From Diphasiastrum complanatum (taxonomy: Eukaryota > Streptophyta > Lycopodiopsida > Lycopodiales > Lycopodiaceae): 64,000 nucleotides of DNA. The number at the start of each line of letters is the position of its first letter. The stretch's first letter is position 1. This document shows, piece after piece, positions 48,522 through 59,689 of this stretch. Below the pieces are notes generated by a model, which was given only the letters and a program-made list of their open reading frames with translations, did no database searches and was not told where the DNA came from. The stretch spans positions 18,553,333 through 18,617,332 of the forward strand of contig CM055094.1 in assembly GCA_029204225.1 (NCBI GenBank), written 5' to 3'. A program made the translations under genes and the position numbers.

Positions 48522-49490
48522 TTGAGCCCACCTATATATATATATATATATAGATTTCTAGGTCCACTCAAGCCTACGTGGCACAGGGCCCGGTTTACTT
48601 TACATACAAGGTTATGGTAGGCCTACATGGCTTGCCACATGGCAACCCTCAAGCCTGCATGATTTGCCATGCGGTAGACCTACGTGGCTTGCCATGTGGT
48701 AGTGTGCGATAGGCTTTGCAAATAGCAGACCACGTAGGCAGAGCCTGGTTGGCTTGCCAGCCTATGATGGGCCTACGTGGCTAGCCCCAAGCCTGCATGA
48801 TTTGTCACATGGTAGTCATACGTGACTTGACACGTGGACACCTATGACAGCCTTGGTCAATCGCATGCCTATGTGGCCTGCTACACAAGTCTATGGTAGG
48901 CCATGTGATAAACCACACAAGCCTATGGTAGGACTATGTGGTTGTAGTTGTAGCCGCAACTCGTCGTATGTTGACCTTTCTGAAATCCTTGGAATCACCG
49001 GCCATTGTACAATCCCCCGGAATGGACTGATATAGGAGAAAAAAGTTGGCACGTGTGAATCCCAGTGACACGTGGCCCAGTCAGTAGCTGACATGTGGAA
49101 CCACACGTTTGTATACGCATGTCTGAAACTGCACGTCTGGATCAACACGTGTGGGATCTCACATGGGGACACGTGGCCGAATGGATCAACGACATTTGTT
49201 CTTGCACGTATCGGCTCGCACGTGTGGTCACGTGGCCCAATCAGTACTTGACGTGTGGGACCACACTTCTGTATCCGCATGTGTGAAAGTTGCACATGTG
49301 GCCATGTGGTCGAATGGTTTGGTGACGTGTGTTCTGGCACGTGTTAGCTCGCATGTGTGGGCACGTGGCCGAATGGCAGATTGACGTGTATTGTAGCACG
49401 TGTGGACGGTTGTATTACGCGCCATAGATCTGATCCGTTGTTGGATCGACGAGTGTACGGCTTGGGTTTTATTGGTTTTAGCTATATAAA
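48522..49490. promoter_or_regulatory. Minisatellite remains, G-box array and TATA box, U8 copy
   Basis: Minisatellite motifs 48522-48960, with a different unit order from the other copies. They join at 'caatccccc' to the region of the left-facing TATA box, which is degraded here (CTATATCAG). The ACGTG array is 49040-49420 and TATATAAA is at 49483-49490. The histone ORF and 86-bp repeats are absent. Confidence 0.6.
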
Positions 49491-49504
49491 TGTTGTTTGA
49501 TCAA

Positions 49505-49819
49505 TTAAAACATTTCGCTAAGTTTTGGATTTTCACTCCCTGTAGCTCTTGGTGTGCGAACCAAATACCATTCCACCTTAAAATCACCTATTCTAGGAAC
49601 ATTGAGTGGTGTGTCGCTCATTTGATTCTTAATTATTTCAAGATATTCTGTTTTACTAAAAATCCAAAATAGAATTCTATGATCTTCTTTAGAACTTGTT
49701 TGAAACTTGTTTCTGTCTTTCGTCCTTTGGTGAGCTGGTAAGGTGGATCCTTATAGATTTTTTCTCGACAGTGGAGCATATTTTGTGGGAAGATCAATAT
49801 GGAGATGATATTTAGACAT
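49505..49819 (-). pseudogene. Remnant of gene I, U8 copy
   Basis: First and last exon parts joined by an internal deletion at nearly the same place as in U1 ('aacttgttt..tgtctttcgtcc'). The shared join suggests U1 and U8 inherited one deletion event. Confidence 0.65.
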
Positions 49820-52126
49820 CTTAATAATCGATAGATTAATCTAGTAGAAAACCCATTGTTATATATCTTGTAAGCTATTAAAACTCGTCTTAATTATAAA
49901 AGAATAATAATTGGAAAAGTTTGAAATGACCTTGGCGCTCTTTTTGATCCATCACACTCTATGTTTCTTGCTTTATATGCAAAATCAAAGCTTTGCAGTT
50001 ATAAGAAAAATAAGCAAAACATTTTTTCAATAGATGTGTGTTGAAATTGCAAATTTCTGAATTGCAAAAGTTTGAGATAACCTTGCCGCTCCATTTGATC
50101 CAACACACTCCGTATTTTTTGAATTTCAAAAATTTAGATTCACGTTGGCGCTCATTGTGATCGATAAGACTGTTTTTCTTTGATGTGAATGCTTTAGTAG
50201 ATGGAAAGAAAACTTTGATGTGCAATACGATTTGCATTTACATGAGAAGTCATGTTAGTTAATGGTAGAAAATAGAATTTTGAAGTATGGACCCCACGCG
50301 TTGTGGCTACCCAACTTCCAATTAACTACATACGTTACTAGTGAGGTCAAGTCATCGGAGTTGTGCGGGCAGACCAAAAACTTGGTCAGAGTTTTAAAAT
50401 TCGGTCGGAGTTTTAAAATTCAACTTTTGATGGACTCGGCTCAGTCAACTTTGTATGCAGAGTATGGACGCTCAGCTCGTTCTACAGCAAATGCACAGTA
50501 TGTACGCTCAGCTCGGTCCACGGTGATTGTAGAGTATGGGGGCGCGGCTCTATGAGCAGTGTATGTAGAGTATTGCTTGGCAGTGTGTGGAGAATAGAAA
50601 TTTGTGGAAAATTTTGGAGAAATGTCTCTCTGATAGGATGTGGAAACGATGATGTTTCTTCGCGATAACGTACTAGTAGAGAGATTTCAACCCAAATTGG
50701 TGTTGAATGTGTACTTTTGACAAGCTCCAGTAGCACTACCCCTCAGCATTCTCGTGCTAGTTTTGACGATTTTTGTGTAATGTAGCTAGTCTCGGCAGCT
50801 TAGGGTTTTTGAAAATGGATGATGATGGCACTCTGGATCCGTGGTGGATGTATGTAGATGGTGTCCAAGGATGCGAAGGAGTAATCAAGCATGGTCGTAG
50901 CGAATGATAGATTGCCACTAATCGATCCTTTGAAGCTATAGCTTTTCAAAGCTTCTGAATTCCATTTCCATGCCTGAAGAAGGAAGTGCCAGCATGAAAT
51001 CTTCTCCTATCAGAGTTTGTTTTCATTTCCTAAAAAGCATGCATGGCAGCATGGCAGTAAAGCGTGATATTGTGAATTTTTGTAATGTTCTGCAACATTT
51101 GCTTACATACATAGCTACACCAAATGAGAAAATTAAGGACCTAGATTCTTAAAGAGTTTTATGAGGTTGAAGTTCTAGTATTTCCACAAATCAACTTCCT
51201 TTGAAAGTTTCTTTTTTGTGGAAATGATGCTATTTATACCAAGTGTAGGCTAATTTATAATGGCAAAGATCGAGTTCACAGCTCGCCATGATTATGATCA
51301 TTTGTAAGTTGCCTATTATAAGCAAATTGTGCTGCACTTTCGTGTTATCTTAGCACATTTGAATGTAGCTTGTGATATTATTGGTTCGATATTCTAGTAG
51401 CTTTTTTGCACCATTTAAGGTAAGAGAAAGAGAGCACAATCAAATAATGATGCAATAGGTTCTAGAAAAATGTAAATTTGTTGTTCCGGTATCTCCAATT
51501 TCTAGGAATTTGGGCATGAAGACAATTCGGCTCGAATCATACACAATTGATGGGTGTTTGCCATCTTGTTTGCATGTACGTGATGATTTTTGTTGTTTAA
51601 TTATATCGATGTCGATTGAAACTATGATAGCTTCGTGGTTGTCATCTGTAATATTAAAAAAAAATTTCACCTTATCTTGGGGCAAGTTCACAAATAGCAA
51701 GGTAACAAATTGGGACTCGGCAAGAACTCACTCCAAATGACTTTTTGAGCTTCACTAACTTGTTCTCATGAATTTATCATTGTGTCTAACTTGCCATATA
51801 CCACTTTTATAAGTATTTGCTTGATCCTTTACTCTTAAATGCACCATAATGGTACCCCCCTTTGCAGGTGCCATAGTCCTAGAGCTCTAAAATTAACAAT
51901 GTATACACATGTATAGAAGTTTTCAAGACATACTGATGTTTTTGCATCCACTTGTCTTTAAGCTTAAACATGTTCTTTGTAGTTCCTGAAGAAGTCTTGA
52001 AAGTTTGAAGCTCGTGTGTTAAGCCAAGTGTTGTTGTAGTTCATCGTAGATGCTTGGAGTTGATTATTGGCCACCTCCAAGGACATAGCCTTGAAAAAAT
52101 TTGTCTAGGCCACTTCATTGCAAATC

Positions 52127-52310
52127 TTGGTCAATTAGAAGAGGAGAGCTCTCATGAAGATTTCGTCATGATGCCAAGTTTCTCTTTTTCAAGCATAAGA
52201 GGTGAAGACCCTTGGTGGATAGATAGTGGGGCTAGCTCCCACATGACAAGTAAGAGGGAGTATTTTTCAAACTTATCTACCTACAAAGGACCTATCAAGT
52301 CAATTTTTAC
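52127..52310 (+). mobile_element. Copia family-F fossil, left part
   Basis: Begins in the gag-protease linker and includes WWIDSGASSHMTSKREYF. Aligns with 37169-37350 in U6. Interrupted at 52310 by the young copia element and resumed at 58176. Confidence 0.85.
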
Positions 52311-52963
52311 TGTGAAAAACTCAGATCCAAAAGATGCTAAAGTTTCATAAAGATCTTGGCCATGGAAGTTATGCACATCTAGATTGAAAAAATGATAGAA
52401 ATTGTGATGTTAAGCATACTAAACATCAACTAAACATCAAAATCTGCTCATAAGCTTCCACAAACAGAAACTTGCTGTCCCTGTCCGTACTTCAGAGCCT
52501 ACAACCTGCATTTCACACGTGTGAAGCCATAGCAACAAAGAAATCACAATTCTAGTGGCTAGAATGCAAGATATGAACAAAAAAGTGAGAGAGAAGAAGA
52601 TGGACCTTCAAAGAGCATAACATTCATTCAATAGAATGAAAATGAGATGTGTACATACTCGTGGAGATGGCTATTTATAGCAGCCATAGTGCCTCTTGGC
52701 CACTTGTCTTATGATAGGCTAAAATTGGGGTCCAATAGGATTCACCCATATACCTAGAAATTTGGTCAAATAGGAATGCACCAAATTATGAGCCAATAGA
52801 AGAGCTCCACACTCGACCTCCTCTAATTAATGTGACCTCAAAAGTAGTGTACACATACTTTGGGCCTCTACATACATGTATGAACCTATCTCTAACTTTT
52901 ATTTGGCCATAGGCCTACAAAATCTCAAGTTAGGAAAATACTACTAGTTGACAATTTTTCACA
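52311..52963 (-). repeat. 3' LTR of the young copia element
   Basis: 653 bp, matching 57518-58170 with two differences. The polyprotein stop codon falls in its first bases. Confidence 0.95.
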
Positions 52964-55900
52964 CTCCCTCTTCAACTAGTTTTAGCATAGATTTAGAAAG
53001 TACACCAAGACTTGTTCTATGCTTGAAAAATAAGTCCTTTCCCAATGCTTTGGTAAAGATATCAGCCACACATTCCTTTGATGGGACATGTTCAAGCTTG
53101 ATCTCTTTTGCCAACACTTGTTCTCTCACAAAATGGTAAGCCACCTCGATATGTTTGCTCCTTGCATGGAAAACCGGATTGCTTGCTAGACTTTGGGCTG
53201 AAAGGTTGTCACAAAAGATGATTGGACTCTCTGAAAAATCCAGCAAATGAAGCTCCATAATCATCCTCTTGATCCACACCATCTCCTTTGTGCATGATGT
53301 CAAAGCTTTGTACTCGGCCTCACTAGAAGAAAGTGATATAGTTGCTTGTTTCTTCGACATCCATGAGATAGCTCCATCACCTATGAAAATAGCATGTGCA
53401 TTTATGGATTTTCTATCCATAAGGTCTCCTGCAAAATCTGAATCTGAAAAACCAAATAAGTTAGGTGATGAGCCTCTATAAACAATGCCAAAATCTTTTG
53501 TTCCCGAGATGTATCTCAAGATCCTCTTTCCTAGTTTCCAATGTTCTATGCTAGGATCTTGCATGAATTGGCTTAATCTACCAACACAATAAGATAAATC
53601 AGGTCTTGTGATGGTTAGATATATAAGAGAACCTATTAGCTTCCTATAGAGAGTAATGTCCTCGAAGGATCTTTCATTACCTCTTATAGTTAGCTTTACA
53701 TGTGATTCCATAGGTGTATCAATAGGATTTGCATCTACCATATGAAATCTATTGAGAATAGAAATAGCATACTTCTCTTGTGAAATAAAAGTGATTTGAG
53801 AAGTTCTAATTACTTCTATTCCTAAGATATAGCTCAAAAGACCAAGATCATGCACTTCAAATTCCTTTTTTAGTGCTTTCTTGATATCTTCTATATCTTC
53901 CTTGTTCCCTCCACTTAAAATAATGTCATCCACATAAATTAGAAGGATTGTAACATCATTAGCACTAATTCTAAAGTAAAGTGAATGATCATACTCACTC
54001 ATAGTGAAGTTTTGAGAAAGTAGAAAAGAGTTAAGCCTAGCATACCAACTCCTTGGTGCTTGCTTAAGACCATACAAACTTTTTTGTAGAAAACACACAT
54101 GATTAGGCTTGCTATGAGAAACATAGCTCTCGGGTTGCTCCATGTAGACTTCCTCTTCAAGATCACCATTCAAGAAAGCATTAGAAATGTCTAATTGCCA
54201 AAGATCCCATCCATAAAGAGTTGCAAGGGAAATGATTACTCTTATGCTCACCATCTTTGCCACGGGTGCAAAGGTTTCCTCATAGTCAATGCCATGCTCT
54301 TGAGCATAACCTTTAGCCACCAACCTTGCCTTCAACTTGTTGATAGATCCATCTTGATTTGTCTTTACCTTGAAGATCCATTTGCATCCAATTGCACTTT
54401 TGCCCTTTGGAAGCTCCACCAATCTCCATGTGTTGTTCTTCATAAGTGCTTCAAACTCAAGATCCATTGCTTGGATCCATTCCTCTTCTTGCCTTGCTTC
54501 ATCTACACATGAAGGTACATCAAAAGAAGTTAGGAAAGCATAGTTGGATCCATCCACCACTTGCTTACCTTTGCCATCATAAGTGAGCCTTGAGGGTTTC
54601 ACTTTATGCCTTGGAGTTCTCCTTGGAATTTGACTTGAAGAGGCTTCTTCAACATCCACATCCAATGTGTCATCAACTCCATTGTCATCAAGCACATTAG
54701 TTGCAACAACACCATCATCACTTGAAACAACTTTTGGAATGTTACCTTCATCAAAAATGACATCCCTACTTGTGAACACTTTCTTGATTGAAGGAACATA
54801 AATCCTATATGCTTTGCTTACTTCACTATAACCAACAAAAATGCCCTTTTTTGAAGATGGATCCTCCTTAGTTCTATCATCAAGAGTAATGTTGAAGTAG
54901 CAAATGCATCCAAAAGTTCTTAGAAACTTGACATTAGGCTTCGTACCAAACAAAGCTTCAAAAGGGGTTTTTCCTTCCAATACAACACTTGGCCATCTAT
55001 TGCATAGGAAATTTGCACACAACAAAGCATCACTCCACAAAGGTTTAGGAAGATTAGCATTCAATCTCATTGCCTTTGCACTCTCACACAAGGTTCTATT
55101 CTTCCTCTCGGCCACTCCATTTTGTTGTGGTGTTCTTGGACATGTGTACTCCCTCTTGATCCCATGCTCATCGCAAAAGGCTTTGAATTTGTTAGAAATG
55201 TATTCACCACCATTGTCGCTCCTCAAGCATTTGATTTTGGTTGTAAATTGAGTCTCAATAGCAACTTTGAACTTGACAAACACATCAAACACCTCATCCT
55301 TGCTCTTTAGTAGATAAACCCAACAAAATCTACTAAAATCATCAATGAAAGTTACATACATCTTAGCACCTCCATTGCTAATTGTAGTAACACCATGAAT
55401 ATCCGAATGCAAGAGAGAAAAAGGCATCTTAGATCTAGATATAGATCTAGTATATGGCAATCTATGTGATTTAGACAAAGCACATTCTTCACAAACATGA
55501 TTCAAGCAAGTAAGAGACTTGGGAAGTCCCCTTACTACCTCCTTTTTGGCTATTACCTCCAAGGCCTTGTAGTTGAGATGTCCCATCCTTTTATGCCATA
55601 CCTCTTGAATTGACATTTGTTCATTTGCCATGCATCCAACTTGGTTAGCAACAACACATGCATCAAGCTTGAACAATTTCCCTTGCCTTTTCCCTTTTGC
55701 AATGATACTACACCCCTTTTTGATCAAGCAAGCATCACCATCAAACTCAACTTTGAATCCTTTGTCAAGCATTTGGCTTACACTAAGTAAGTTCTTGGTA
55801 ATGGATGGAATGAGCAAAACATCTTTCAATTCTATATTCCTATTTGTAGAAAGTGAAATAGGAATTGTGCCAATCCCCTTGATTGCACACTCACCATCAT

Positions 55901-56909
55901 TTGCGGTATAGATTACCTTCCTATCACCATCAAATGCCATTAAAGATGAAAAATACTCTTTATGATATGTCATATGAGAAGTGGCTCCACTATCAATCCA
56001 CCAAGGATCAATGTCTCCATGATTAGCCAACAAGCAAGATGACATAACAAAAGCATCATTTGAAAGAAGCTCATCCCCACCCTCATCAATAGTTAGATTG
56101 GTTTGCTTTTCCCCTTGATCCCTCTTTTTCTTGAAACAATCACTAGCAAAATGCCCTTTGACTCCACAATAGAAACATTTTAGCTTAGATCTATCCTTCT
56201 TTTTGCCAAAAGTAGAGTGCTCACCTTGGTCTTGCCCTTTAGACCAATTGCTTTTACCTTTGCCCTTGAACTTGCCTTTAGAGAACATTGCCTCCTCTTC
56301 TCCTCCTTGAGATGTAGAAGATGCTCCCACTCTTGCTTGCAACCTGAATTCTTCAGCCAACAAGACCTCTTGCAAGTCTCCAACACTTGGTAAACATTTT
56401 TGGATAGCATAACTTTGAACAAGATTAGCATGATCATCCAACAAGCCATTGAGAATCACTTGAACAAGCTCCTCATTATTTATGCCATCATTAATGCATG
56501 CTAACTCATCATTCAATGCTTTAACTCTCAAAACAAAAGCATGTCCATTCTCACTCTTCTTTTGCATACAAGAAAAGATTTGCCTTCTTAAAGTCAACAC
56601 TCTAGAAGTAGACTTGGATTCATAAACCTTCTTCAAGGCTTCCCAAGCTTCACTAGATGATGTGCACTTACCAACCTCTTTGATAAGCTCATTTGTCACA
56701 TTCATCTTGATCATGTGAAGGGCTTTCTTTGCCCTCTTGTCATACCTCAATTGTTCTTGAGGTGCCAAAGGTCTCTCCTCCACACCTACAACAATATCCA
56801 TCAACTCATTCATCTCAAGCAAAGACTCCATCCTTACTTTCCAAGTAGAATAGTTGAGGGAGGTAAGCCTATCATTGCTTTCCAACATGTAGCCTCCATT
56901 TGTAGCCAT
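52959..56909 (-). CDS. Copia gag-pol polyprotein, 1,316 residues
   Basis: Gag occupies residues 1 to about 240 (SNDRLTSLNYSTWKVRMESL at the start), with a CCHC zinc knuckle at 245-258. The aspartic protease has WWIDSGATSH (active DSG at 306-308). Integrase has its HHCC region around 439-476 and DDE residues in HSDIHG (503), RSDNGGEY (565) and GVAERKNRT (601). Reverse transcriptase has LDISNAFLNG and YVDD (992-995). RNase H has SDSDFAG (about 1156), SSSEAEY (1197) and CDN (1234), ending in KHIEVAYHFVRE and ECVADIFTKAL. Size and order are normal for a one-frame plant copia element. No envelope-like frame follows. The start was chosen as the first ATG before the gag motif. Confidence 0.95.
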   Translation of the reverse strand: MATNGGYMLESNDRLTSLNYSTWKVRMESLLEMNELMDIVVGVEERPLAPQEQLRYDKRAKKALHMIKMNVTNELIKEVGKCTSSSEAWEALKKVYESKSTSRVLTLRRQIFSCMQKKSENGHAFVLRVKALNDELACINDGINNEELVQVILNGLLDDHANLVQSYAIQKCLPSVGDLQEVLLAEEFRLQARVGASSTSQGGEEEAMFSKGKFKGKGKSNWSKGQDQGEHSTFGKKKDRSKLKCFYCGVKGHFASDCFKKKRDQGEKQTNLTIDEGGDELLSNDAFVMSSCLLANHGDIDPWWIDSGATSHMTYHKEYFSSLMAFDGDRKVIYTANDGECAIKGIGTIPISLSTNRNIELKDVLLIPSITKNLLSVSQMLDKGFKVEFDGDACLIKKGCSIIAKGKRQGKLFKLDACVVANQVGCMANEQMSIQEVWHKRMGHLNYKALEVIAKKEVVRGLPKSLTCLNHVCEECALSKSHRLPYTRSISRSKMPFSLLHSDIHGVTTISNGGAKMYVTFIDDFSRFCWVYLLKSKDEVFDVFVKFKVAIETQFTTKIKCLRSDNGGEYISNKFKAFCDEHGIKREYTCPRTPQQNGVAERKNRTLCESAKAMRLNANLPKPLWSDALLCANFLCNRWPSVVLEGKTPFEALFGTKPNVKFLRTFGCICYFNITLDDRTKEDPSSKKGIFVGYSEVSKAYRIYVPSIKKVFTSRDVIFDEGNIPKVVSSDDGVVATNVLDDNGVDDTLDVDVEEASSSQIPRRTPRHKVKPSRLTYDGKGKQVVDGSNYAFLTSFDVPSCVDEARQEEEWIQAMDLEFEALMKNNTWRLVELPKGKSAIGCKWIFKVKTNQDGSINKLKARLVAKGYAQEHGIDYEETFAPVAKMVSIRVIISLATLYGWDLWQLDISNAFLNGDLEEEVYMEQPESYVSHSKPNHVCFLQKSLYGLKQAPRSWYARLNSFLLSQNFTMSEYDHSLYFRISANDVTILLIYVDDIILSGGNKEDIEDIKKALKKEFEVHDLGLLSYILGIEVIRTSQITFISQEKYAISILNRFHMVDANPIDTPMESHVKLTIRGNERSFEDITLYRKLIGSLIYLTITRPDLSYCVGRLSQFMQDPSIEHWKLGKRILRYISGTKDFGIVYRGSSPNLFGFSDSDFAGDLMDRKSINAHAIFIGDGAISWMSKKQATISLSSSEAEYKALTSCTKEMVWIKRMIMELHLLDFSESPIIFCDNLSAQSLASNPVFHARSKHIEVAYHFVREQVLAKEIKLEHVPSKECVADIFTKALGKDLFFKHRTSLGVLSKSMLKLVEEGV
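52964..52975 (-). other. Polypurine tract
   Basis: Reads as a purine-rich run (GAAGAGGGAG) on the minus strand, directly before the 3' LTR, where plus-strand DNA synthesis is primed in LTR elements. Confidence 0.7.
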
Positions 56910-57505
56910 GTTGCAATGATTGATCTCTGATCTTTGACCTGTTCCAATGCACTAAGCACTCTCTTGAATCAACAAATGAAACACAAGAAGAAATCACAAA
57001 GATTTGGAACCTAAAACCTTACTTTTTCTCTCTTTTCCTCACTTTTTCCTTAATTTTAGCCACTAGTTTTATGATTTCTTGATCAAACCAAGACCAAACC
57101 TCAATATACTTGCTTTTCCCTCACTCTAAGATTGAAATACACTCTTGAATCATTCAGCAAACTGAAAATCAGAGGGTTACATCAATTTTGAAGTTTTTGA
57201 CATGAAGAAGCAAGAAATTGAATCAAAAAACTATATGCTAGAATGGAAAACTAATAGGATCTTGTTGGATCTTGCATCTCCCTCTTTCCAAAACAATTTT
57301 TGTCTCCTTATTCTGATAAGTACAGAGGGAATTCGCCCTACTTCAATTGAAATGCATACAAATGATGTTTTGATCACAAAGATCCAATTTCTACACATAA
57401 ATCAACAAGATTTTTAGCTAGAAACTTGATTGGAATGCTACAAAAGCAAACTCGCCCACAAATCTCTTCTAAATCTGGCAAAACCTGCACATTTGGCCGC
57501 CTAAT

Positions 57506-57517
57506 GCTCTGATACCA
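57506..57517 (-). other. Primer-binding site, initiator tRNA-Met type
   Basis: TGGTATCAGAGC on the minus strand, immediately after the 5' LTR. It is the usual complement of the plant initiator methionine tRNA 3' end. Confidence 0.9.
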
Positions 57518-58170
57518 TGTGAAAAACTCAGATCCAAAAGATGCTAAAGTTTCATAAAGATCTTGGCCATGGAAGTTATGCACATCTAGATTGAAAAAAT
57601 GATAGAAATTGTGATGTTAAGCATACTAAACATCAACTAAACATCAAAATCTGATCATAAGCTTCCACAAACAGAAACTTGCTGTCCCTGTCCGTACTTC
57701 AGAGCCTACAACCTGCATTTCACACGTGTGAAGCCATAGCAACAAAGAAATCACAATTCTAGTGGCTAGAATGCAAGATATGAACAAAAAAGTGAGAGAG
57801 AAGAAGATGGACCTTCAAAGAGCATAACATTCATTCAATAGAATGAAAATGAGATGTGTACATACTCGTGGAGATGGCTATTTATAGCAGCCATAGTGCC
57901 TCTTGGCCACTTGTCTTATGATAGGCTAAAATTGGGGTCCAATAGGATTCACCCATATACCTAGAAATTTGGTCAAATAGGAATGCACCAAATTATGAGC
58001 CAATAGAAGAGCTCCACACTCGACCTCCTCTAATTAATGTGACCTCAAAAGTAGCGTACACATACTTTGGGCCTCTACATACATGTATGAACCTATCTCT
58101 AACTTTTATTTGGCCATAGGCCTACAAAATCTCAAGTTAGGAAAATACTACTAGTTGACAATTTTTCACA
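57518..58170 (-). repeat. 5' LTR of the young copia element
   Basis: 653 bp with TG...CA ends. A TATA-like CTATAAATAG (57878-57887, minus) marks the likely core promoter. It also holds a 'cacacgtgtg' palindrome. Confidence 0.95.
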
Positions 58171-58175
58171 TTTAC

Positions 58176-58841
58176 AACAAATAATTATGCTTGTAAGATA
58201 GAAGGAATAGGATCCATACCTTTATGCTTGGGATTTTCAAGGAAAATCAAGATTGATGGAGTACTTTACATTTCTAGTATCACTAAGAACTTGCTTAGTG
58301 TAGGGCAATTGCTTGACAATGGTTTGATTGTGGAGTTCGCCACAAATACATGTAACACCAAGAAGGATGGCAAGATCATTGCTAAAGGCATAAGGTTTGG
58401 AAGATTGTTCAAACTAGATGCCTATGTGGATGCTAGCAAAGGAGACCAAGCTATCCAACCATATTCTACGACACAAAAGACTTGGCCACATCAACTCAAA
58501 ATCCTTGGAGATCATGTGCAAGGAGGAGCTTGCCTCAGGACTTCCAAGATCCTTAGCAAAGTTTATATGATGTTCGAACTCTCTACAATGACAACATTTC
58601 AGTCCAACACCTTGCAACCAACCCAATCTTCCATGCAAGACCAAAACATATCGAGATCTCTCATCATTTTGTGTCAGAGGAGGTGCAATCTAAGGAGATA
58701 TCTTTGGAGCATGTGGCAAGTAGTGAATGTGTTGCTGATATCCTCACTAAACCACTTCAAAGTGCTGCATTTGTGAAGGTAAGGTCAGTCCTAGGGTTGA
58801 TAGCAATTCTATGTTATCTTCAAACTAGTTGTGAGGAGGAG
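58176..58841 (+). mobile_element. Copia family-F fossil, right part
   Basis: Continues the split fossil (KNLLSVGQLLDNG, then GRLFKLDAYVDASKGDQ), then passes by a large internal loss straight to the end of RNase H (ECVADILTKPLQS-type wording in one frame near 58730). It ends with a purine-rich 'gaggaggag' just before a TG. Broken, with most of pol missing. Confidence 0.85.
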
Positions 58842-59470
58842 TGTTAAATTTACACAAGCTAGTTTGCATAAATTCCACTTGTAAATGACTTTGAGGCCAT
58901 GATGTGGGATGTCACACATGCCAAAAGCATAGGATACCTTATTCTAAGTCAAATTATTAACCTAGCTTTGGAATGGTACCTTTGGAATGTGTCCAAAGAG
59001 TGCATAGATAGGGCAGAAAAAAAGTAGGAGCTTAAAATAGCAGTTTTTTCATTGTTTTTGGATCTCGAGGTATCGACCCTAAATAGGGTGGATCAACTGG
59101 ATCTTTAGGTTGGATGTTAGGGTTAGATTGTGATGATTACATAGAAGTCGTAATACGCTCAAATTTGAGCTCTACATGTATAAATATGTGATGGGATTTC
59201 CATCCAATTATGAGCAAAATTGAGATTTTCCTTCTTGACTAGTTTGAGTCTATGATTTGACTGATGAATGCTATTCGCTTATGATTTTTTATGATCATTG
59301 AATGAGATTGGAGATGCAGGTACAGTACGCAGGCAGCAGCAAGCCATACATCCACATGTGTGAAGTGTTTTGGAGATAATTCATGGAGTTCAAGCCAAGA
59401 TAAACTAGGAATCAATGCATTGATTAGTAATCTAGCTTCTAGATCTTGTTTGGATTTTAAGTAGGTGCTT
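58842..59470 (+). mobile_element. Copia family-F 3' LTR-like end
   Basis: Starts tgttaaatttacac directly after the polypurine-like run, as a 3' LTR should, and holds a TATA-like 'tgtataaatatgtg' near 59178. The right edge is not certain. The same sequence from 58952 on is found in U5 (32105-32600). Confidence 0.6.
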
Positions 59471-59689
59471 TCTCCATCATTTTTAGAATCAAATGGGTTT
59501 ATTTTGCTGTATTTTTACTAAAAAGAACCCCAACCTCCTACTAGTGGAAAAGTGGGTGATAAAAGGGAGTTTGTTGATGTCCTAGTTCAGGATAAATGTG
59601 GTTACAATTGTCAAGGAAATTGTGGAAGAGGTGTCAATTGACACTAAAATGGATCCTTCAAAAAAACAAAAAATGTAAATGATCTTGAT

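Larger units (their letters stand above)
44883..50402 (+). repeat. Composite repeat unit U8 (hybrid, most rearranged)
   Basis: Partial head 44883-45392; short piece of the short-unit leader to 45480; AT-rich and exon-like blocks 45482-46640; gypsy fossil 46650-47300; mixed sequence 47300-48520, including an inverted copy of long-unit DNA; minisatellite remains 48522-48960; G-box array 49030-49490; gene I remnant 49505-49819; AT-rich 49820-50400 with no gene. Confidence 0.7.
52311..58170 (-). mobile_element. Intact-looking Ty1/copia retrotransposon, 5,860 bp
   Basis: Flanked by a 5-bp target duplication (tttac at 52306-52310 and 58171-58175). Two 653-bp LTRs begin TG and end CA and differ at only two positions. 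The primer-binding site, a single open polyprotein frame and the polypurine tract are all in place, in the order protease, integrase, reverse transcriptase, RNase H that defines copia. Two differences in 653 bp give about 0.3% divergence, an insertion of roughly 0.1-0.3 million years under commonly used plant rates; the host rate is unknown. It looks whole, with no breaks seen. It lies in the opposite direction to the fossil it entered. Confidence 0.95.
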
